Positions 8,522 to 16,283 of a DNA stretch of 38,026 nt are shown piece by piece. How positions within the stretch are numbered: the stretch's first letter is position 1; each line of letters begins with the position of its first letter. The position numbers and the translations under genes were made by a program. The DNA comes from Candidatus Oleimmundimicrobium americanum. Lineage in GTDB: Bacteria > Actinomycetota > Aquicultoria > UBA3085 > Oleimmundimicrobiaceae. The DNA is taken from the NCBI GenBank assembly GCA_002366545.1, contig DFBH01000069.1, positions 1 to 38,026 of the forward strand, written 5' to 3'. The notes under the pieces were generated by a model. That model was not told the origin of the DNA. It saw only the letters and a program-made list of their open reading frames with translations, and made no database searches.

Positions 8522-9172
8522 ATAATTGCGGAAATTAAACGGGATTTAAAAAAAATAGAAGAAGCAATAAAACGTGAGGTGGCAAGCGGCCGCGAGATTG
8601 TCTCATCCACTGAAGAAGAAAAAACCGATCTTCTTCAGGCAAAGTTACTTTTGCTTTCGGCAAAATTTGGAAATTATGATTTTGAAAAACTTCTTCCCGC
8701 TGCTTTAGCAGTTGAGCTTTTCAGCCTTGCCTTCAAACGTCATTACTACTCCCGACTCCCGACTCCCGACTCCCGACCAATAAACTTCTCTCTCATCATT
8801 GGCGATTTTTACTACGCTAAAGCGCTTTCGCTGGTCTCTTCCTTGAATGATGTTAGAGTAGTTGAAATTCTTGCTCAAACAATTTTGAGTTTTACCAGGG
8901 GGAATTCGGAAGAGCTGAATGGTATTGAAAGGTTGAGTGAGTTAGCTTCTTTGCATCAAACCTCATGCTGGCTTGGCGCCTTGGTAGGCGAAGTCGATGA
9001 AAAAGTTGCCGAATTTTTAAAGGCCTATGGAGTTAATCTCGGGATTCTTTATGAAGCCAAGAATAGTTCGCGTGATGTTGACAAAAATTGTAAGAACGAT
9101 GTTCTCAAGGTCCTTCGATTCTTGCCGGAAAACGATGCTAAAAAAGAACTTCGACTACTTATTCCCGATTAA
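8522..9172 (+). CDS. Non-catalytic polyprenyl-synthase paralogue (HepS-like subunit), apparent ATA start
   Basis: This 216-residue all-alpha protein lines up by eye with the catalytic synthase at 11797: EIKRDLKKIEEAIKREVAS with HIKEDLKLVEEELLGIVAS, LLPAALAVEL with LMPAAVAVEL, and GDFYYAKALSLVSSLN with GDYLFGMAFEILSKLN. Both aspartate-rich DDxxD motifs are absent. It is probably the regulatory or chain-length subunit of a heterodimeric prenyl diphosphate synthase, like HepS with HepT, and the gene order supports this. GTG 8579 is the first normal start but would cut conserved N-terminal residues; GGTGA (8511-8515) precedes in-frame ATA 8522 by six bases. Four tandem copies of TCCCGAC (8750-8777) lie where the first DDxxD would be. 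A decaying paralogue is the alternative. Confidence 0.65.
   Translation: MIAEIKRDLKKIEEAIKREVASGREIVSSTEEEKTDLLQAKLLLLSAKFGNYDFEKLLPAALAVELFSLAFKRHYYSRLPTPDSRPINFSLIIGDFYYAKALSLVSSLNDVRVVEILAQTILSFTRGNSEELNGIERLSELASLHQTSCWLGALVGEVDEKVAEFLKAYGVNLGILYEAKNSSRDVDKNCKNDVLKVLRFLPENDAKKELRLLIPD
8750..8777 (+). repeat. 7-bp tandem repeat (TCCCGAC x4) inside the HepS-like gene
   Basis: Four perfect copies of TCCCGAC run from 8750 to 8777 and encode SRLPTPDSR. Because the unit is 7 bases, gain or loss of one copy shifts the reading frame. The same word occurs in intergenic gaps near 16720 and 29268. Confidence 0.9.
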
Positions 9173-9181
9173 TTTAATGTG

Positions 9182-9216
9182 GGATTGCCGCATCCTTTGG
9201 GCTCGCAACGACGGGC
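9182..9216 (-). repeat. REP-like element, inverted copy
   Basis: ATTGCCGC...GGGCTCGCAACGACGGG reads as the reverse complement of the REP-like element at 918-960 and 16443-16478. Its TTGCCGCATC is the perfect inverse of GATGCGGCAA upstream of the HepS-like gene (about 8418), so the gene is bracketed by inverted 10-mers. Confidence 0.5.
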
Positions 9217-9308
9217 GCTTTCGATATTTTTCAACCTCTTTTTTCTTCCAAGTCTTTACTGTAAAATGTTTAAGTTCGTAAATTTCTTTTTTTTGGAGGT
9301 TGGTAGTT

Positions 9309-11072
9309 TTGTTTAAGACGGATTTAATTTTGCTTCATGCTCCGAGCGTATATGATTTCAGGAAGCGCTCTATCATGTACGGTCCCGTTGCAGATTTGAT
9401 TCCTTCAGCACCAATATTTGAGATGTATCCGGTTGGTTTCAGCACGATGGCTGAGTATCTTAATCGTTATGGACATAAGGTTCGCATCATAAATATCGCG
9501 GTAAGGATGTTGAAGGATAAAAAATTTGATGCGGAAAAGCTTATAAAATCTCTTAAACCAAAAGCTTTTGGAATAGACTTACATTGGTTGCCTCATGCTC
9601 ACGGGAGCATTGAAATCGCAAAAATTGTCAAAAAATATCATCCCGATATTCCCGTTATCTTCGGTGGTTTTTCTTCTTCCTATTTTCATCGGGAATTGGT
9701 TTCTTATTCCTGTGTAGATTATGTTTTGCGAGGCGACTGCACCGAGGAACCGTTGAAACGTCTCATTGAATGCATAAAAGAGAAAAAATCAGTTGAAGAT
9801 ATTCCCAATCTTACCTGGAAAGATGATAAAGGTAACATTTACGAGAACCCCATAACATATGTGCCAAAGGATATAAATTACACTTCTATGGACTTTAGCC
9901 ATATGATGAAGTCGGTTATAAAATACAGAGACATGGCGGGTTGTCTGCCTTGGAAGGATTGGCTAAAAGCTCCATCAACCGCGGCGTTGACTTGCAAGGG
10001 ATGCACTAAAAATTGTACATTTTGCGGGGGTTCGGCTTACACTTCAAAGAATTTTTACGGTCGGAATAAGATAGCTTATCGTGACCCGGAACTTGTAGCT
10101 GATGATATAGCAAATATTCAAAAGAGTTTAAAGAGCCCGACCTTTGTTTTGGGCGATTTACGACAGGCGGGCGATGAGTATGCTGACAGATTCTTTAAAG
10201 CCGCAAAGAAAAAAGGTATTACCAACCAGGTAGGCTTGGAATTTTTTACGCCTCCGCCGGAAGACTTCTTTAAAAAAGCAAAAGAAGCATTTCCTCACTA
10301 TGCTATGGGGGCTTCCTTAGAATCTCATGATCCTAAGGTTCGCAAGGGTTCCGGCAAGACATATACCAACGAAGAAGTTGAAGCAAGTATTGGTTGGGCG
10401 CTTGAGAACAACGTTGAGCGTTTTGAGATTTATTACATGACCGGTTTGCCATATCAAACTGCGGAGTCTGTTTTGGATACCCCGAATTACTGTGAGTATC
10501 TTTACCGGAAATTTAATGGGGACAAGAGGGTTTTAATGTTTATCTCACCCATGGTTCCTTTTTTAGACCCGGGGAGCCTGATTTACGAAAATCCCGATAA
10601 GTATGGATATACCATAAAGTGTAATACGCTTGAAGAACACAGGCAGGCCCTTCTTCAGCCGAGTTGGAAGCATGTTTTAAACTATGAGACCAAGTGGATG
10701 ACTCAAGACGAGTACGCCTATAGTACCTATGATGCTATGATAGGTATCAATAAAGTTAAAGCTAAATATGGCGTGATTTCTGAGGCGGAAGCCAAACAGA
10801 TGGATGCAAGACTTCATTATGAGAAGGATCTTATGAAGCAAATAGATGGAATTATGCTTATTGAGGATTTTGAGCTTAGAGAAATTAAGTTAAAAGAGCT
10901 TAAAGAGAAAGTTGATAAATACAGCATTGCTCCGGATGCTAATAAATACAGGGAACTTGACTGGCTTAACCAGCTTTTTTCCGGAAACAGGTTGCGCAAT
11001 TTAAGCATGTTTAATTTTAGACCGCTTGGAGTTCTAAGTGCTTTAATAAAGCCAAACAAGGTGGAGGATTAA
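9309..11072 (+). CDS. B12-binding-domain radical SAM protein
   Basis: Residues from about 10 to 160 look like a cobalamin-binding Rossmann domain (IPVIFGGFSSSYFHREL; VDYVLRGDCTEEPLKRLIE). The radical SAM core has CTKNCTFC, giving the cluster ligands Cys232, Cys236 and Cys239, with a further Cys at 229. It resembles the B12-binding/radical SAM proteins of the Ta0216 type (TIGR04190), whose reaction is not known to me. TTG 9309 is chosen because GGAGGT at 9295-9300 is correctly spaced; TTG 9300 overlaps that site. It sits between the HepS-like gene and menG (one base from the menG start), suggesting a step in prenyl or quinone chemistry such as methylation. That link is inference. Confidence 0.88.
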   Translation: MFKTDLILLHAPSVYDFRKRSIMYGPVADLIPSAPIFEMYPVGFSTMAEYLNRYGHKVRIINIAVRMLKDKKFDAEKLIKSLKPKAFGIDLHWLPHAHGSIEIAKIVKKYHPDIPVIFGGFSSSYFHRELVSYSCVDYVLRGDCTEEPLKRLIECIKEKKSVEDIPNLTWKDDKGNIYENPITYVPKDINYTSMDFSHMMKSVIKYRDMAGCLPWKDWLKAPSTAALTCKGCTKNCTFCGGSAYTSKNFYGRNKIAYRDPELVADDIANIQKSLKSPTFVLGDLRQAGDEYADRFFKAAKKKGITNQVGLEFFTPPPEDFFKKAKEAFPHYAMGASLESHDPKVRKGSGKTYTNEEVEASIGWALENNVERFEIYYMTGLPYQTAESVLDTPNYCEYLYRKFNGDKRVLMFISPMVPFLDPGSLIYENPDKYGYTIKCNTLEEHRQALLQPSWKHVLNYETKWMTQDEYAYSTYDAMIGINKVKAKYGVISEAEAKQMDARLHYEKDLMKQIDGIMLIEDFELREIKLKELKEKVDKYSIAPDANKYRELDWLNQLFSGNRLRNLSMFNFRPLGVLSALIKPNKVED

Positions 11073-11073
11073 G

Positions 11074-11781
11074 TTGACTCAAACGGATTTAAAAGGAGAA
11101 TATGTTCAATCCGCTTTTTCTAAAATAGCAAAACGTTATGATTTAACAAATTCACTTCTTAGTTTTGGTCTCCATCATATTTGGAAAAAATTTGTTATTT
11201 CTCAGATTAAAAATTTTTCCAATGGTAGATTTCTCGATGTCTGTTCCGGAACAGGTGATTTAGCTATCGGAATGGCTGACAAATTGGATGGGAGCAAAGT
11301 TAAGGCACTCGATTTTTGTTCTGAGATGATTGAATTTGGGAAGATGAAAGTTGAGAAGTGCGGGTTAAATGAAAAAGTGGAGTTTATCTGCGGTAATGCA
11401 GAAAACCTTCCATTTGAAGATGATTGTTTTGACGGGGCAACGGTTGGATTCGGGATACGCAATGTCGAGCATATCGGTAAGGCTTTCAGCGAGATGCACA
11501 GGGTTTTAAAGCCCGGGGGGAAAGCGGTTTGTCTGGAATTTTCGAGTCCGCCATCTCCTTTATTTAAACCCATTTATCTTTTTTATCTGTCAAATCTTGT
11601 TCCCTTAATCGGAGGGTTGTTTGGCGGAGATGTTGATTCTTATAAATATCTTGCAAAATCCATAAAGGAGTTTCCGAATCAGGAAAAACTAAAGAAAATT
11701 ATGGAGGAAGCTGACTTTAGAGAAGTTAAATACTATAATTTAACTTTTGGGATTGTGGCAGTTCATGTCGGCATTAAATAA
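11074..11781 (+). CDS. menG: Demethylmenaquinone methyltransferase MenG/UbiE
   Basis: This class I SAM-dependent methyltransferase is predicted to convert demethylmenaquinone to menaquinone. It carries the UbiE opening FSKIAKRYDLTNSLLSFGLH, the SAM-binding motif FLDVCSGTGDLAIG, and the signature GFGIRNVEHIGKAFSEMHRVLKPGG. Length (235 residues) is normal. Translation starts at TTG 11074 after GGAGGA. It directly follows the radical SAM gene and precedes the polyprenyl synthase, a classic quinone-operon arrangement. Confidence 0.95.
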   Translation: MTQTDLKGEYVQSAFSKIAKRYDLTNSLLSFGLHHIWKKFVISQIKNFSNGRFLDVCSGTGDLAIGMADKLDGSKVKALDFCSEMIEFGKMKVEKCGLNEKVEFICGNAENLPFEDDCFDGATVGFGIRNVEHIGKAFSEMHRVLKPGGKAVCLEFSSPPSPLFKPIYLFYLSNLVPLIGGLFGGDVDSYKYLAKSIKEFPNQEKLKKIMEEADFREVKYYNLTFGIVAVHVGIK

Positions 11782-11796
11782 AGTTTAAAGGTGAAA

Positions 11797-12768
11797 ATGT
11801 CTAAGGTTTATTCATTACCATCTCACATAAAAGAAGATTTAAAATTAGTCGAGGAAGAGCTTTTGGGAATTGTAGCGTCAAAAAAAGGAAAGCTTGCCGA
11901 AGCGTCTTTAGCTACACTTAAAGCAGGGGGGAAAAGGCTTAGGCCCATTCTTGTTCTTTTGGCGGGGACGATAAATGATTACGATTTATCCAAACTGATG
12001 CCTGCAGCTGTCGCCGTTGAGTTAATACATACCGCCTCTTTGATTCACGATGATGTTTTAGACGGAGCTGATACCCGCCGCGGTTTCCCGACGGTTAACG
12101 CAGCATGGGATGAGACGATAGCCATTTCTACGGGAGATTATTTATTTGGAATGGCCTTTGAAATTCTCTCAAAGTTGAATAATCCATATTTTGTGAAGAT
12201 AATGTCTGAAGCGGTTCTTGCTTTAAGCGTTGGGGAGCTTTATCAAATGAAAACTTACCATAGTTTAAATCAAACCGTGGATGATTATTTATTTAAAATA
12301 AAAAATAAAACGGCCTTTTTGTTTTCTGTTGCTTGTTTAATGGGGGCTACGTTGTCCGGTGCTAAAGAGACGGAAATTGAAGCTATGGGAAAATATGGAG
12401 AAAATTTAGGGATGGCATTTCAAATATACGATGACGTTTTAGATATCTCCGGGGACAAGGAAACGCTGGGTAAGCCAATTGGGATAGATTTAAAAGACGG
12501 CATTGTTACCATGCCGGTCTTTTTTGCTTTAGAGGAAATCACCACGGGTGAATGTTTACAAAAGGTTGTAGAGAATGTAAATTCAACTGAGGAAGAGATA
12601 AGGGAAGCCATTAGCATAATTGAATCTACTTCGGCGATTGAAAGAACAAAGGATAAAGCAAAGAAATTTATTGAAAGAGCTCTTGAATCTATAGAATTAA
12701 TTACCGATGCGGGAACAAAAAGAGGATTATATTCTATCGGGGAATTTGTGATTGATAGGTATCATTAG
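11797..12768 (+). CDS. Polyprenyl diphosphate synthase (HepT-like catalytic subunit)
   Basis: This trans-polyprenyl synthase (323 residues) adds isopentenyl units to make the isoprenoid tail of menaquinone. Both aspartate-rich motifs are intact: DDVLD at residues 85-89 (in LIHDDVLDGADTRRG) and DDVLD at 212-216 (in QIYDDVLDISGD). GGKRLRPILVLLAG binds the substrate diphosphate. ATG 11797 is preferred over the in-frame GTG 11791, which is part of the ribosome binding site AAAGGTGAAA. The chain length made cannot be read from sequence here. Its non-catalytic paralogue lies at 8522. The TAG stop is the first codon of a repeat element. Confidence 0.93.
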   Translation: MSKVYSLPSHIKEDLKLVEEELLGIVASKKGKLAEASLATLKAGGKRLRPILVLLAGTINDYDLSKLMPAAVAVELIHTASLIHDDVLDGADTRRGFPTVNAAWDETIAISTGDYLFGMAFEILSKLNNPYFVKIMSEAVLALSVGELYQMKTYHSLNQTVDDYLFKIKNKTAFLFSVACLMGATLSGAKETEIEAMGKYGENLGMAFQIYDDVLDISGDKETLGKPIGIDLKDGIVTMPVFFALEEITTGECLQKVVENVNSTEEEIREAISIIESTSAIERTKDKAKKFIERALESIELITDAGTKRGLYSIGEFVIDRYH

Positions 12769-12929
12769 TTGGCAGATGCCTGCCCGCCTCTGGCGGGGCT
12801 TATGGCATATAGCAGATAGCTTATGGCTGATGGTTGATAGAAAGTTGAGAGGGTAAAGGAAAAAACCAACAAACCAACCAACAAGCTCGCCTCTGGCGGG
12901 ACTTATGGCTTGTGAGAAGGGGAAATTGA
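12766..12929 (+). repeat. Intergenic repeat-word block with GC hairpins (copy 1)
   Basis: The block starts at the stop codon of the polyprenyl synthase. It has a CCCGCC-TCT-GGCGGG hairpin (12783-12797), words of the GCAGATAGCTTATGGC type, and a second partial CGCCTCTGGCGGGACTTATGGC near 12891. The same words follow the genes ending at 16283, 28996 and 35358. No coding signal is seen. Confidence 0.7.
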
Positions 12930-13286
12930 GTGGCATTTAGATTTGAGAGTTTGGAAATTTGGCGTCTAGCGATTAAATATACGAGTAAAATTTATGATAT
13001 TACAGACTTGTTTCCCCAAAAGGAAAACTTTGGGCTTACTCAGCAAATTAGGCGAGCTGCAGTCTCAGTTTCTCTTAATATTGCTGAAGGGTCTGGTCGA
13101 GACAGTGATAAGGATTTTAAGCGTTTCTTAGGCATAGCTATTAGTTCTGTTTTTGAAGTTGTTTCAGGATTTGCTATAGCTTTAGACAGAGGATACGTTA
13201 ACAAAAGTAGCAATCGGGAAATTTATAATGATTCGGAGGTTCTTGCCAAGAAAATTAATTCTTTTAAAAGTGCATTAAGCAATTAA
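12930..13286 (+). CDS. Four-helix-bundle protein, S23/IVP family
   Basis: This 118-residue helical protein carries the family pattern SLEIWRLAIKYTSKIYDITD, then FGLTQQIRRAAVSVSLNIAEG and FLGIAISSVFEVVSG. Such proteins were first seen encoded by intervening sequences in 23S rRNA genes of some bacteria, but most copies, like this one, are free-standing and of unknown function. It starts with GTG 12930 and has no partner gene; repeat words flank it on both sides, consistent with a mobile or passenger gene. Confidence 0.85.
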   Translation: MAFRFESLEIWRLAIKYTSKIYDITDLFPQKENFGLTQQIRRAAVSVSLNIAEGSGRDSDKDFKRFLGIAISSVFEVVSGFAIALDRGYVNKSSNREIYNDSEVLAKKINSFKSALSN

Positions 13287-13411
13287 GCAGGAGATTTTTG
13301 TTTTTACTATTGAGTGACTCCATCGTTGATGGAGGAACGGGCTATCGGCTATCGAGGAGCGGGAGCGAACGAGCCATCAGCGAAATGATTATTAGTAAAC
13401 AGGGGGTTTGC

Positions 13412-14761
13412 ATGTTATTAAAAGCTAAGTGGGTTTTGCCTGTAAGTAAAAAGCCCATAGAAGATGGGGCAGTTGTTATTTCAGGTGATACAATCGAGGC
13501 TATTGGGAAATTTAAGGAGCTTAAAAAGAAGCATCCTAAAGAAAAAATTAAAGACTGTGGTCAAGCTGTGCTCATGCCGGGTTTCATAGATGCACATTCC
13601 CATTTTGAATACAGTGCGTTCAGAGGGCTTTGTGATGATTTATCCTTCTCTCATTGGAAAATGCAGGTAACCAAGAAAGGCAATAAGTTCTTGGACGAGG
13701 ATTGGTTTTGTTCGGCTAAGCTTGGAGTTTTAGAAGCGGTTAGATCGGGAATTACTTGTGTTGCCGATAGCACAAGTACAGGTGCAAGTCTTCAGGCTAC
13801 AAAAGAGGCGGGCCTTCGCGGAGTGATATTTTATGAAGTCACAGGAATGGATGACTCGAAAGTAAATGAAATAGTTTCTAAATCTAAAAAGATTGTATCT
13901 TCCTGGCAAGTGAAGGCAGATGGCACAAATTTAAAAATAGGGGTCTCTCCATACTCGGTTTATACTGTATCTCCGCCGCTTTTTAAAAGTGTAAGCCATT
14001 GGGCGAGAGAAGAAGGTTTGCGGGTATGTTTTCATCTTGCGGGTTCTCCCGACGAATATGGGTTTGTTAAATATGGTTCCAGTTCTTTGGCAACCTTATT
14101 TTTGAAACAAATGGGCTGGGACGATTTTCTTTGGCAACCAACGGGAGTGAGCCCCGTTAAATATGTTGAGCAGTGGGATGCTTTAGAATCTGGTAAAGTA
14201 ATGGTTGTGCATTGTGTTCAAGTAAGCGATGAAGACATAGATATCTTGAAAAAATATGATGTCTCCATTGCTCATTGTCCTAAATGTAGCGCAAAATTGG
14301 GGATGGGAATAGCACCGCTTAGAAAATTTCTTCATCGAAATCTTAAAGTAGGCATGGGCATGGATAGTCCCGCGAGCAATAATACAATGGATATGTTCGA
14401 CGAAATGAGAATAGGTCTTTTGCTTCAGCGAGGATTAGAAGAAAAAGTAGATGAATTTTCAGCAGAAAACTTTGTTAGATTAGCTACCCTTGGCGGGGCG
14501 CAGGCTCTTAGAATGGATTCTGAAATCGGTTCTTTAGAGGAAGGGAAAAAGGCTGATTTGATAGCTGTTGATATTTCCCACGCCTATCAAAGTCCTATGT
14601 GTGATCCTTATTCGATCTTGGTATACACTGCAAATCAGGAAGATATAATTTTTACAATGGTTGGTGGAAAAGTTCTTTATGAAGAAGGGGAATACTTTAC
14701 CCTTGATAAAAAGAAAGTTTTGGCTATGGTTAAGCCATTGAGAAATAAACTGAAGGGTTAG
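13412..14761 (+). CDS. Amidohydrolase/deaminase, possible aminodeoxyfutalosine deaminase
   Basis: This 449-residue metal-dependent hydrolase belongs to the ATZ/TRZ-MtaD-like group. Metal ligands are the HxH in DAHSHFE (His62, His64), a His in VCFHLAGSPDEYG, a His in VMVVHCVQVSDED and the Asp in GMGMDSPASNN. The C-terminal part (SEIGSLEEGKKADLIAVD) is the small beta-domain common to these enzymes. ATG 13412 follows AGGGGG and begins the usual MLLKAKWVLPVS opening; the longer open frame upstream is not protein-like. Nearby menaquinone genes make aminodeoxyfutalosine deaminase (MqnX) a candidate; S-adenosylhomocysteine or methylthioadenosine deaminase are alternatives. Other futalosine-pathway genes are not in the window. 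Confidence 0.8.
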   Translation: MLLKAKWVLPVSKKPIEDGAVVISGDTIEAIGKFKELKKKHPKEKIKDCGQAVLMPGFIDAHSHFEYSAFRGLCDDLSFSHWKMQVTKKGNKFLDEDWFCSAKLGVLEAVRSGITCVADSTSTGASLQATKEAGLRGVIFYEVTGMDDSKVNEIVSKSKKIVSSWQVKADGTNLKIGVSPYSVYTVSPPLFKSVSHWAREEGLRVCFHLAGSPDEYGFVKYGSSSLATLFLKQMGWDDFLWQPTGVSPVKYVEQWDALESGKVMVVHCVQVSDEDIDILKKYDVSIAHCPKCSAKLGMGIAPLRKFLHRNLKVGMGMDSPASNNTMDMFDEMRIGLLLQRGLEEKVDEFSAENFVRLATLGGAQALRMDSEIGSLEEGKKADLIAVDISHAYQSPMCDPYSILVYTANQEDIIFTMVGGKVLYEEGEYFTLDKKKVLAMVKPLRNKLKG

Positions 14762-14773
14762 GATATAAAATTT

Positions 14774-15202
14774 ATGAAAGAGCAGGGAACTATAACTGAA
14801 ATAAAAGGGAATAAGGCAGTAGTTGAGATTAAGCGATCTGCGGCATGTAGGGGATGTCGCGCATGTTATATAAGCGGTGGCGACAAAATGTTTATAGAAG
14901 TAGCGAATCGTGTAGGGGCTGAGGTTGGGGACAAAGTGAGTCTCGATGTTAATTCAAAAAGTCTCTTAATTGCTTTTTCAACGGTTTTTATGATTCCCTT
15001 GTTTTTCTTAATAAGTGGTTTCTTTTTGGGAAATTTTTTGGCCAACCTTACCGATGTGGGTTTCAATCCACAAAGTTTTGGTTTTATTATGAGCCTTGTT
15101 TTTCTTGGATTTTCATATTTGCTAATTAAAAAAATTGATGAGAAAATGGCATTAAGTAATAAATTTGAGCCTTATATTACTCATATTTGGAAAGAAAATT
15201 AA
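14774..15202 (+). CDS. rseC: RseC/MucC-family redox-associated membrane protein
   Basis: This 142-residue protein has an N-terminal beta-domain with a cysteine cluster, CRGCRAC at about residues 25-31, and two predicted membrane helices (FSTVFMIPLFFLISGFFLG and FIMSLVFLGFSYLLI). This is the layout of RseC (PF04246), which in Escherichia coli is linked to the SoxR-reducing Rsx complex. No rsx/rnf genes are visible here. It follows the amidohydrolase by 12 bases and precedes the Met-rich membrane protein, so they may share a transcript. Confidence 0.85.
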   Translation: MKEQGTITEIKGNKAVVEIKRSAACRGCRACYISGGDKMFIEVANRVGAEVGDKVSLDVNSKSLLIAFSTVFMIPLFFLISGFFLGNFLANLTDVGFNPQSFGFIMSLVFLGFSYLLIKKIDEKMALSNKFEPYITHIWKEN

Positions 15203-15220
15203 TTTTAGGAGGAGATATAC

Positions 15221-15634
15221 TTGAAAGATGATGAATTATTTGAGGATGAGTCCGGTTCAAAAGGGAATGGAAATAAGAAAAATTCAAACAAGAGCGCAAA
15301 AAATACTTCTTCCAAAAAACAGGAATCATCTCAAAAATTGGATTTAATGTCTCAAAATATTGGATTAGTTTGGGCGGTTGCCTTAGTTGTAGTTGCTTTT
15401 GTAGTTGGTTTTTTTATAAGAGGATTATTTATGTCATCAGCACAAACCAGCGGCAATATGATGCAAGCTCCTCCTTTGACGGAAGAACAAATGCGTAGCG
15501 GTGAAATGCCGTCCGGTCATCCTTCGGTTGGAGAAATGCCAATGGATGAGGCCCCATCAACGACTGAAGTTAATTCGATGGGTGATATGATGGGTGGCAT
15601 GGAAACCGAGTCTGAAACCACTACGACTCCTTAA
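15221..15634 (+). CDS. Single-pass membrane protein with Met/Pro-rich tail, unknown function
   Basis: I do not recognise this 137-residue protein. It has a hydrophilic Lys/Ser/Asn-rich N-terminus, one membrane helix (VWAVALVVVAFVVGFFIRG, about residues 47-65), then an outward tail rich in Met, Pro, Glu and Ser (QMRSGEMPSGHPSVGEMPM; SMGDMMGGME). Met clusters with a His could bind copper(I) or contact heme proteins, but this is inference. TTG 15221 follows a strong AGGAGGAG. It sits between rseC and a TPR protein of the NrfG/CcmI kind. Confidence 0.75.
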   Translation: MKDDELFEDESGSKGNGNKKNSNKSAKNTSSKKQESSQKLDLMSQNIGLVWAVALVVVAFVVGFFIRGLFMSSAQTSGNMMQAPPLTEEQMRSGEMPSGHPSVGEMPMDEAPSTTEVNSMGDMMGGMETESETTTTP

Positions 15635-15653
15635 CTTCTGAAGGTGTTTTAAA

Positions 15654-16283
15654 ATGTTAAATAAACAAAAAGCTTCTTTTGTGAGCAAATTCATAGCTTT
15701 GGGGATTGCCATTATATTTATAATGAGTTTTTTAGGAGGATTTGCGTATTTGATGCATCCTTCCGAACAAGATCAAAACCCAATTAATGCCGAGGAAGCT
15801 AATTTTCAAAACCAAGTGTCTCAAACTCAAACTTATCTGAAGGAAAATCCGGATGATATCCAGGCTTGGATTGTGCTTGGAAATCTTTATTACGACCAAG
15901 GAGCTCAAGCGGGCGATTTAAATATGTTTGCGGCGGCTGTAGACGCTTACAAAAAGGTGTTGGAGTTAGACCCGAAGCAAAATGATGTACGTACAGATAT
16001 GGCATTGGCTCACCTTTTTTTAGGTAATACCGAAAAGGCTATTGCTGAATTAAAAGAAGTTCTGGAAAATGATCCCAACCATGTAAATGCGATTCTTAAT
16101 TTAGGTTACGTCAATAAAGTTGCGGGCAATCTTTTAGAGACCGTTAAATTTTGGGAGAAATTTTTGGAAATTGCCCCACAAGATCACCCCAAGAAAACGG
16201 ATGTAGAAAAAGGACTGGAAGAAATTAAAAAGGAGATTTCGGAAGTTAAGGAAAATACGACCGAGTTAGAAAGTGGCTTATAG
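15654..16283 (+). CDS. Membrane-anchored TPR protein, NrfG/CcmI-like
   Basis: This 209-residue protein has an N-terminal membrane anchor (FIALGIAIIFIMSFLGGFAYL, about residues 11-31) followed by about three TPR units (IQAWIVLGNLYYDQG; NMFAAAVDAYKKVLELDP; NAILNLGYVNKVAGN). Similar anchored TPR proteins serve cytochrome c maturation, and a multiheme cytochrome is in this window, but nothing in the sequence proves that role. ATG 15654 follows GAAGGTG. The TAG stop is embedded in the repeat word TAGCAGATAGC. Confidence 0.8.
   Translation: MLNKQKASFVSKFIALGIAIIFIMSFLGGFAYLMHPSEQDQNPINAEEANFQNQVSQTQTYLKENPDDIQAWIVLGNLYYDQGAQAGDLNMFAAAVDAYKKVLELDPKQNDVRTDMALAHLFLGNTEKAIAELKEVLENDPNHVNAILNLGYVNKVAGNLLETVKFWEKFLEIAPQDHPKKTDVEKGLEEIKKEISEVKENTTELESGL

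Noticed and set aside
8750..8777. CRISPR-like array
   Set aside because: The units are 7 bases and directly adjacent with no spacers; no cas genes are in the window.
9027..9281. Second plus-strand frame overlapping the end of the HepS-like gene
   Set aside because: It runs through the REP-like element and shows no family pattern.
13298..13411. N-terminal extension of the amidohydrolase
   Set aside because: The translated extension resembles repeat words (SRSGSERA) and a good start with AGGGGG lies at 13412.
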